The notes beneath the pieces are model-generated. The model saw nothing but the letters and a program-made list of their open reading frames with translations, did no database searches and was not told the DNA's origin. This document shows, piece after piece, positions 13,993-19,190 of a stretch of DNA of 19,190 nucleotides. Within the stretch, counting starts at the first letter, position 1. The number at the start of each line of letters is the position of its first letter. The translations under genes and the position numbers were made by a program. The stretch is from an uncultured Lachnospiraceae bacterium (GTDB lineage: Bacteria; Bacillota; Clostridia; Lachnospirales; Lachnospiraceae), in NCBI GenBank assembly GCA_910583815.1, contig CAJTZB010000019.1, positions 1 through 19,190 on the forward strand, given 5' to 3'.

Positions 13993-14862
13993 TTAAAACA
14001 GTTCATCCAATAAGATATAATACCTTATTTTCTCCCAATCCGGCGCTATCCCAAGTTCACGAAACAAATTTCTGCAAGCAGAAATTGCAAATCCGCTCTG
14101 CGGATTTGGAAATGAGTGCGCCTCGCGGTGCAGTTTGCTGTAAGGGTTCAAAAGCATGCTGTCATACTCTGTATGTGCTTTAGAATTTCCATATTTCCCA
14201 TTGCAATTATGCGACAGGCTGCGGTAACAGAGTGCAATGTCACACCATTTATCAGCTATACCCGCTCTGCCAAGGTCAATATAGCCGGTTACTTCTGTAC
14301 CTATGCCAAACAGATTCGGAAGGCAGAAATCTCCATGCGAAAATACCGGCTCCTCCTCCGGCCTATGCTCCCAGAGCCAGGCAAGCAGCTCTTCCGGGTC
14401 TTTAAATCCATGCTCTCCAAACGTCTCCGGCTCTACATTGTCCAAATCAACCAAGCCATGCTCTATATTATACTGCGCCCTTGCAAGCTTATATGAAAGA
14501 CGCTGATCAGAAGGGCAGGCTGAGACGTCTATGCTCCACAGCTTTTTTAAACCGTTGGCAAGCAGTTTGCACAACAGCTCCGGGTGTATCATATAGCTTT
14601 CCGCACACGCCATTTCTCCTTCGCATCTGTCCATCAGCAAATAGGACATTCCGTCCGTATGTTCATAAGCATGCACTTTTGGGACAGGAAGTTTCCCATG
14701 CAGATATTTAAGAATACGGTATTCATTTTCGTCCTCTTCGCCCGGCTCTTGTACTTTCAGTACCTTTGTATCATAAAGCAGGACGGAGGCGCCGGACATG
14801 CCGATGTCATCCGTCCTGCAGCCTTCGTCTGCAATCAGCTTTTTTATTTTTTCTGACAGCAA
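13993..14862 (-). CDS. Aminoglycoside-3'-phosphotransferase-like kinase with an internal insertion
   Basis: A 289-residue protein of the APH/choline-kinase fold. The kinase core is intact: Lys36 in KVLKVQE, the Brenner loop VFSHGDFCLPN (catalytic Asp178, Asn183) and the metal site YIDLGRAGIADKWCD (Asp196, Asp208). The C-terminal ELGIAPDWEKIRYYILLDEL is typical of APH(3') enzymes, which are usually about 264-271 residues. The excess sits at 226-265, where a ~10-residue stretch is replaced by ~39 residues encoded by tandem palindromes (14067-14182). It starts at TTG 14862, 8 nt after AGGGG, inside the end of the GH3 gene (19-nt overlap), so it is translationally coupled to a sugar-hydrolase gene. 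Its substrate may be an aminoglycoside or another hydroxyl compound; resistance cannot be asserted. Confidence 0.85.
   Translation of the reverse strand: MLSEKIKKLIADEGCRTDDIGMSGASVLLYDTKVLKVQEPGEEDENEYRILKYLHGKLPVPKVHAYEHTDGMSYLLMDRCEGEMACAESYMIHPELLCKLLANGLKKLWSIDVSACPSDQRLSYKLARAQYNIEHGLVDLDNVEPETFGEHGFKDPEELLAWLWEHRPEEEPVFSHGDFCLPNLFGIGTEVTGYIDLGRAGIADKWCDIALCYRSLSHNCNGKYGNSKAHTEYDSMLLNPYSKLHREAHSFPNPQSGFAISACRNLFRELGIAPDWEKIRYYILLDELF
14067..14182. repeat. Tandem palindromic element inserted in frame in the phosphotransferase gene
   Basis: Four inverted repeats lie in ~115 bp. (1) AATTTCTGC (14067-14075) / GCAGAAATT (14078-14086). (2) CAAATCCGC (14088-14096) / GCGGATTTG (14100-14108), perfect. 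(3) TGCGCC (14117-14122) / GGTGCA (14127-14132) with one G-U. (4) AAAGCA...CATAC (14151-14167) / GTATG...TGCTTT (14171-14181) with a bulge. The block coincides with codons 226-265, the region absent from typical APH(3') enzymes. The reading frame stays open throughout. Confidence 0.7.
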
Positions 14863-17273
14863 CCGTCCGTCCCCTTTCCGATGACTTGTGCAAATGTCAG
14901 CACATTCTTTGCTGTCCTTTGCAGTTCGCCTCTGGTAATCCCATCCGGTTTCCCAAACGTCTCAAGCAGCGTGCCATCATTTTCATAATCCTTGACAGGC
15001 GATTGTGGGTTTTCATTGCCCGGCATCAGGACATCCACCTGTGCACGCACACGGTATGCATTGTCCTTCATCTCCGGAAATTCCGGACTAGGCGAGCGTT
15101 TTATCCACCAGTCCGTTACAATATTCCCTTCATACTTCCATTCGCCACGTAATACCGTTGTCACAAGGTCATAGTTATAATGGCTCCAGACTCCGTTAAT
15201 TTTATTATAGGAAGTCATAAGGTTCCTTGGTCTGCTTTCCTTGACACAATACTCAAATCCTTTGAGATAGATTTCACGAAGCGCACGTTCCGACATTCTG
15301 GAATCGTTCCTATTTCTCCGCACTTCCTGATTGTTGGCAGCAAAGTGTTTCGGGCATGCCGAAACCTTCTGTTTCTGGATGCCGCGCACCGCTGCGGCTG
15401 CCATTCTGCCGGAGAGCAGCGGATCTTCGGAATAATACTCAAAGTTCCTGCCACAGAGCGGATTCCGATGGATATTCATACCAGGAGACAGAACCACATC
15501 CACCTCAAAATGTATCATTTCTTCTCCAAGCTTTTCAAACAGCCTCTCTATAAGTTCCGTGTTCCATGTGCAGGCAAGTGCCACACCGCAAGGAAGCAAT
15601 GTCGTGTAGCGTTTAATTCGGAGTCCTGCCGGACCATCTGCAGTCACCAAAGGCGGAATGCCTTTTTTCCGGAGCCCCTTGGTAATGCCGCCAAAAATAC
15701 CGGCATTGCCTTCCGTTCCAAGCGGACTGTTCATTGCGCCGCCTCCATTGGTAAGCGCCGCAAGCTCTTCATTGTTAAGCTGTGCAATAAAATCTTCCAT
15801 AGAAAGCGTTCCGGAAAGCACCTCGCCAAAGCAGCGCCCTTTGTCTCCGGTATATGGAATTTCCTCCGGAAGCCGGTCAAGAATCCGCTGCCGCAGCACT
15901 GCTTCTCCTTCTGAAACCGTTTCTCTTCCCTTTTCGTAAGTACCATCTGCCTTCTTTTCTCCTTCCGGCAGAATACGTACAAAAGAGTCCTTAACCGGAC
16001 AGACAGGTTCCAGCTGTTCTATTATACGTGTCTGCTCCAGACAAAAAGAGCCACAGCATTCCTTTTTTACGCCATGTTCATCCACACCGAGGAAAAAACG
16101 GTAAGTTCCTTCCTCCAATACATACGCAGAAGCAGTACCGGTCTTTCCCATATCGTCATACGAAGCAAAATCATAGTATGTACTATGAAGTGCCAATACC
16201 TGAGATTCGCCCGGTGCGAGACAATCGGTTTTTGCAAATGCTACAAGGCTGGCAGCCGCTTTGCCGAGCCTGCCCTGTGGCGCTTCTGCATAAAGCTGAA
16301 CCACTTCTTTCCCTGCCAAATTCCCAACGTTTGTAACTCTTACCGTAGCAGAAATACCGTTCTCTTCTGCTTTCCATTCTTCACATACTGTCTCAAAGTT
16401 TGTATAGGACAGGCCAAATCCGAACGGAAACAGCACCTTATCTTTTGCAAATGTTTCAAAATAACGGTAGCCGACATAAATATCTTCTTCGTAATTATTG
16501 TAATCCTGACCGCCAAAGTTTGCAGCACTCGGATAGTCCTCATAAGACATTGCTATTGTATCAGACAGCCTGCCGCTCGGATTTACTTTTCCGCACAGCA
16601 CATCCGCAATCGCATTTCCGCAGTCCATACCTCCAAGCCACGGACAAAGAATTGCAGAAATCGGATACTTTGTTGTCCATGCCATATCAATGACATTGCC
16701 GCAGTCCATAATCACAACCGTCTTTGCAAATTGCGCAGTAACAAGAGAAAGCAATTGTTCTTCCTGCTCCGTCAAATAATAGCTTCCCTGTTCCAGTACA
16801 TTTTCTCTGTCTTCACCTGCGGCGCGCCCAAGAACTATCAGCGCCGTCCCGCTCTCTTTGGCAGCTTCCGAAACAAGCTCCGCCGTAACCGGCATTTCCG
16901 GATGGCTCATCGGCCATTTGCCCCAAGGCTGCTGCTTTGGGGCATGCTCCGCACACCAATCCTCATACACCTTGGCAAGTGTTTCATTTAACGTGATTCC
17001 CTCACACGCTTTCAGTCCCTCCAAAATGGAAATCTGATACGGCGGATGCACATCGCCGCCGCTGCCATAACCAACAAGGAACGTATCAATCTGGCATCTG
17101 CCAAATACAGAAACCTTCTGTTCCTTTTTTAAAGGAAGCACGCCGTCATTTCTCAAAAGCACGCAGCCTTCTGCAGCTGCCTGTCTTGTAAGCACAGACA
17201 TCCCAGGCACTACCACTCGCTTATCTCCAAATGGAGCCTCCACCATCTGCTGCTGTAATTCCAGTTCTTCCAT
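14844..17273 (-). CDS. GH3 family glycosidase with reversed domain order
   Basis: An 809-residue glycoside hydrolase family 3 enzyme (beta-glucosidase or beta-xylosidase type), retaining mechanism. The domains run in the reverse of the usual order: alpha/beta sandwich first (25-290, including GEDREN and LFPFGFGLSY), then a fibronectin-III-like domain (295-413), then the TIM barrel last (485-800). The barrel has TADGPAGLR, RNFEYYSEDPLL, the KHFAANNQE substrate loop (642-650) and nucleophile Asp721 in NIVTDWW. This C-to-N arrangement is known from Ruminococcus albus and Butyrivibrio beta-glucosidases. There is no signal peptide, so it acts in the cytoplasm on imported sugars. I chose ATG 17273 with AGAGG 6 nt upstream. 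It overlaps the phosphotransferase start, and a large structured palindrome precedes it. Confidence 0.93.
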   Translation of the reverse strand: MEELELQQQMVEAPFGDKRVVVPGMSVLTRQAAAEGCVLLRNDGVLPLKKEQKVSVFGRCQIDTFLVGYGSGGDVHPPYQISILEGLKACEGITLNETLAKVYEDWCAEHAPKQQPWGKWPMSHPEMPVTAELVSEAAKESGTALIVLGRAAGEDRENVLEQGSYYLTEQEEQLLSLVTAQFAKTVVIMDCGNVIDMAWTTKYPISAILCPWLGGMDCGNAIADVLCGKVNPSGRLSDTIAMSYEDYPSAANFGGQDYNNYEEDIYVGYRYFETFAKDKVLFPFGFGLSYTNFETVCEEWKAEENGISATVRVTNVGNLAGKEVVQLYAEAPQGRLGKAAASLVAFAKTDCLAPGESQVLALHSTYYDFASYDDMGKTGTASAYVLEEGTYRFFLGVDEHGVKKECCGSFCLEQTRIIEQLEPVCPVKDSFVRILPEGEKKADGTYEKGRETVSEGEAVLRQRILDRLPEEIPYTGDKGRCFGEVLSGTLSMEDFIAQLNNEELAALTNGGGAMNSPLGTEGNAGIFGGITKGLRKKGIPPLVTADGPAGLRIKRYTTLLPCGVALACTWNTELIERLFEKLGEEMIHFEVDVVLSPGMNIHRNPLCGRNFEYYSEDPLLSGRMAAAAVRGIQKQKVSACPKHFAANNQEVRRNRNDSRMSERALREIYLKGFEYCVKESRPRNLMTSYNKINGVWSHYNYDLVTTVLRGEWKYEGNIVTDWWIKRSPSPEFPEMKDNAYRVRAQVDVLMPGNENPQSPVKDYENDGTLLETFGKPDGITRGELQRTAKNVLTFAQVIGKGTDGCCQKK

Positions 17274-17297
17274 ACAACACCTCTTATTTAAAGTCCT

Positions 17298-17384
17298 GCA
17301 CCTATCTGTTGGCACACGGTATCCGTGATGGAAGCCCGGCGCTCTGCTTCCGGGCTTCCATCAGTGCGCCTTCCAGATAGGTGC
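17298..17384. repeat. 87-bp nested palindrome between the lipoprotein and GH3 genes
   Basis: The outer stem is GCACCTATCTG (17298-17308) with CAGATAGGTGC (17374-17384), 11 bp perfect. The middle pairing is GGCACAC (17311-17317) with GTGCGCC (17364-17370), one mismatch. The inner stem is TGATGGAAGCCCGG (17326-17339) with CCGGGCTTCCATCA (17350-17363), 14 bp perfect, 10-nt loop. An alternative small hairpin is CACGG-TAT-CCGTG (17315-17327). No U-tract follows on the minus strand. The similar words GTCCTGC and GGTCCTGC flank the two sides. Confidence 0.75.
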
Positions 17385-17399
17385 TGTTTTTAGGTCCTG

Positions 17400-17963
17400 C
17401 TACTGCACATCCAATGCTGTTGTAGCATATTCAATCAATTTAACTTCATCATCTTCAATCAGGAATTTTAATTTCATGCCGTCTTTTTCATAAATCAGCA
17501 TGCCATGCTCCTCGGTATACGTATCACCATAGGCCTTTGTGACATCTTCTTTTTTCATAAACAAAGATACGCCTTCTGGGGTTGCTATCATATCATCCTT
17601 GAATACAACGCTTGAAATATAGTCCTTGCCATTCTGCTCGTAAGTATCAACTTCAAAGCTTCCGTACGTATACATCTTGTCCATGCCTTCAAATGCACAG
17701 CTTGGCGCCTCATAGTAACTGTCTGCCTCTCCAAGTGCTTCTATAATCGGCGCTGCTTCCATATCAATTCCCACGGTCACACCATTATACTTAAATAAAT
17801 AACCTTTTTCACCTGTATTGGTCTTATTCCCATTTTGCTCTGCAGCTGTGGTTGGAGTAGGCTGTCCATTCTCTCCTTCATTTTCCTTTCCTCCACAGCC
17901 TGCAAATAACATTGCAGCCGTGCATGCTACTGTCCCAAATAAAATCAAATACTTTTTTCTCAT
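17400..17963 (-). CDS. Predicted lipoprotein of unknown function
   Basis: A 187-residue exported lipoprotein. The signal MRKKYLILFGTVACTAAMLF is followed by AGC, with the lipidated Cys at 23. A disordered Glu/Asn/Thr-rich linker runs to about residue 52, then a compact ~130-residue domain. That domain has repeated features: IIEALGEADSYYEAPSCAFE and later KEDVTKAYGDTYTEEHGMLI. This layout, two related halves each with a 'G-(D/E)-x-Y' strand, is seen in several small Clostridia lipoproteins without assigned function. It starts 4 nt after the SGNH gene stop, and its AAAGGAG lies about 13 nt from the ATG, inside the previous gene. It is likely the third gene of the MBOAT/SGNH run and may work at the cell surface with those proteins. 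Confidence 0.82.
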   Translation of the reverse strand: MRKKYLILFGTVACTAAMLFAGCGGKENEGENGQPTPTTAAEQNGNKTNTGEKGYLFKYNGVTVGIDMEAAPIIEALGEADSYYEAPSCAFEGMDKMYTYGSFEVDTYEQNGKDYISSVVFKDDMIATPEGVSLFMKKEDVTKAYGDTYTEEHGMLIYEKDGMKLKFLIEDDEVKLIEYATTALDVQ

Positions 17964-17967
17964 GTTT

Positions 17968-19017
17968 TTACTCTTGCTCCTTTTGTCTTTTTATTTCAGC
18001 ATAATAGGAAGCCAGTTTCTCTTCCCATGCTCTTTCCAACTCTTCTTCGCCTCTCCGGCTTACAAGGCCACATTCCTCGGCCAGATACCTGCCAAACCAG
18101 TGAGTAACTTTCTGGGCGCCGGATAAGTTCAGATGAAGCCCTGCATCGTACGTATCTGTCATAAAATCAAGACCGCACTCTTCGGTCAGCTCAAGAAAGT
18201 TAATATAGCGGAGACCATTTGCTTTGGCATACTCCTCCATCTGTTCTTCCCATTCGTCATACCAATATGGATACAGGCTCGGTGCCTTGATTAAAATCAG
18301 TTCTACGCCCTTTTCCTTACAGAGTGCAGTGATTTTATCCAGATACTCATATGCCGTTTCACCAAAACGGTAATCGGCAAGCGGCCTGCCTTCCGGCACA
18401 TTGAGCGCAGGTTTGACATCCACACGCATATAGTAACCGTTAAAGGAAACTTTATCCCGATAAAACAAATATTTAAAATCATCTGCCGTCAGCTCCGTGA
18501 TTCTGGAGTGATAGCGCAGAATCGGAAACACGTAATCCAAAAAATTCTCACTGGAAAGCATGGATGCCTGAATATTTTTTACTTTTGACATCGACCAGCG
18601 CATGCCGTCAATTGACATACGGTTGTACGCTTCCTTCTGCGGTTCATTGTATTTCATGGAAAGAATGTTAAATACAACGACATCCGGCGTTTCATACCGA
18701 AGCGTGTCCTCCAAAAGATAATAGGACTGCCAAATCAGCTGCTGCGCACTTCCGCGGATATAGCTGTTAATTCCATACTCTTCCCAGAGCAGTGCCGGCG
18801 TAAAATTTTCGTATACTTCGCAGTCTCCGATAAAAATGACATCGTGGTCCTTCTTTTCGTCATAATACTCGGCAATCATAGCGCCTTCCACAATATCACT
18901 CATATACTTCGGCATTACAAGCCGCTGCAGCAGCCAAAGAGTCCCAAATACAAACAGAAGCACGCCACAGACAGCCGCAGCCTTCTTTCCTCTGCCAACT
19001 CTCCTCTCTTTTTCCAT
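17968..19017 (-). CDS. SGNH/DltD-like membrane-anchored protein, MBOAT partner
   Basis: A 349-residue protein with one N-terminal membrane helix (13-33) and an extracytoplasmic SGNH-hydrolase-like domain. Block I reads DVIFIGDCEVYENFTPALLW (59-78): the usual nucleophilic Ser of GDS is Cys66. The C-terminal block V is DAGLHLNLSGAQKV (291-304), with candidate catalytic Asp291 and His295. VEYETPDVVV-like and VELILIKAPS strands complete the fold. Such proteins pair with MBOAT acyltransferases, as DltD with DltB or AlgJ/AlgX with AlgI, to move acyl groups onto surface polymers. An MBOAT gene ends 29 nt upstream. AAAGGAG is 13 nt from the ATG, rather far. The acyl group and acceptor are unknown. 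Confidence 0.82.
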   Translation of the reverse strand: MEKERRVGRGKKAAAVCGVLLFVFGTLWLLQRLVMPKYMSDIVEGAMIAEYYDEKKDHDVIFIGDCEVYENFTPALLWEEYGINSYIRGSAQQLIWQSYYLLEDTLRYETPDVVVFNILSMKYNEPQKEAYNRMSIDGMRWSMSKVKNIQASMLSSENFLDYVFPILRYHSRITELTADDFKYLFYRDKVSFNGYYMRVDVKPALNVPEGRPLADYRFGETAYEYLDKITALCKEKGVELILIKAPSLYPYWYDEWEEQMEEYAKANGLRYINFLELTEECGLDFMTDTYDAGLHLNLSGAQKVTHWFGRYLAEECGLVSRRGEEELERAWEEKLASYYAEIKRQKEQE

Positions 19018-19046
19018 CTATACCGTCATGCTCCTTTCCATACTCG

Positions 19047-19190
19047 TTAAAACTGATTATAAATAAACTGGCTTGCATCGTAACCGACACCATAAGCACC
19101 AAACAAAAGCACCACAAGAAACAGCACATACCATACTGCCGTACGCAGCAGGAACGGCTTTTTGGCAAGCTTTTCTCTGACAGAGCCGCT
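19047..19190 (-). CDS. MBOAT-family membrane O-acyltransferase, C-terminal fragment
   Basis: Only the last 47 codons are inside the window; the gene continues past its right edge. The fragment has a basic loop (SVREKLAKKPFLLRT), one TM helix (AVWYVLFLVVLLFGAYGVGY) and the end DASQFIYNQF. The helix followed by FGAYG..YDASQFIYFQF is the usual C-terminus of DltB/AlgI-type MBOAT proteins in Clostridia. These integral membrane enzymes transfer acyl groups, often to a polysaccharide outside the cell, together with an SGNH partner, here the next gene. The catalytic His region lies outside the window. Confidence 0.75.
   Translation of the reverse strand, partial: SGSVREKLAKKPFLLRTAVWYVLFLVVLLFGAYGVGYDASQFIYNQF

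Noticed and set aside
13989..14002. Short palindrome ACTGTT-AA-AACAGT across the phosphotransferase stop
   Set aside because: Too small and AT-rich to claim as a terminator; a better hairpin with a T-tract lies further downstream.
15180..15914. Open frame of 244 codons on the plus strand
   Set aside because: Also antisense to the GH3 barrel region, where codon bias on the minus strand leaves the opposite frame open.
16074..16991. Open frame of 305 codons on the plus strand
   Set aside because: It is antisense to the GH3 gene, has low-complexity Cys/Arg/Ile-rich sequence, no ribosome-binding site and no recognisable domain.

Overview
The window looks like chromosomal DNA from a spore-forming, low-to-moderate GC member of the Clostridia, most likely Lachnospiraceae. 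The reasons are a gpr-spoIIP spore pair divergent from rpsT, a LytTR/GHKL two-component pair, strong GGAGG ribosome-binding sites, and many small proteins of types common in gut Lachnospiraceae (DUF1963, DUF3795, DUF4272, a DUF6033-like protein, MBOAT/SGNH pairs). No rRNA, tRNA, CRISPR array, prophage or intact insertion sequence was seen. The species is inference.

Layout. (1) 31-915, minus: a DUF4272-type gene with an uncertain start and a possibly frameshifted end. (2) 982-5614, minus: a compact five-gene run of LytTR response regulator, GHKL histidine kinase, DUF6033-like protein, DUF1963 protein and a two-TM membrane protein, closed by a terminator at 911-948. A 21-bp-period direct repeat upstream of the regulator is a candidate LytTR operator. 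(3) 5807-6250, plus: a DUF3795 cysteine-rich protein. (4) 6365-7295, minus: an Rrf2-type repressor followed by a cupin protein whose promoter carries repeated words. (5) 7518-9691, minus: spoIIP and gpr, with a sigma-G-like -10 element upstream; divergently, rpsT (UUG start) and hisS. This order resembles the Bacillus rpsT-gpr-spoIIP neighbourhood. (6) 11559-11727: a 16-bp perfect hairpin and a 37-codon coding remnant. (7) 11728-13839, minus: a HelD-type helicase. (8) 13993-19190, minus: an MBOAT acyltransferase (cut by the window edge), an SGNH-like partner with Cys in place of Ser, a lipoprotein, a long structured intergenic palindrome, a domain-swapped GH3 glycosidase and an overlapping aminoglycoside-phosphotransferase-like gene.

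The most unusual items are these. The phosphotransferase gene carries a block of tandem palindromes that expands the reading frame by about 25-30 residues without breaking it. The lipoprotein-GH3 gap holds an 87-bp nested palindrome without a U-tract. The two-component operon has no peptide-signal genes nearby but a good candidate operator and three uncharacterised downstream genes. The SGNH protein has GDC instead of GDS. The rpsT leader can form two mutually exclusive hairpins.

No stretch longer than 300 bases lacks a gene. The larger gaps are 9692-9976 (gpr and rpsT promoters and leader), 7296-7517 (Rrf2 promoter and a doubtful small ORF), 11556-11727 (hairpin and remnant), 5615-5806 (promoters and candidate operator), 13840-13992 (terminator and HelD promoter), 6716-6857 (cupin promoter and repeats) and 17274-17399 (structured palindrome).
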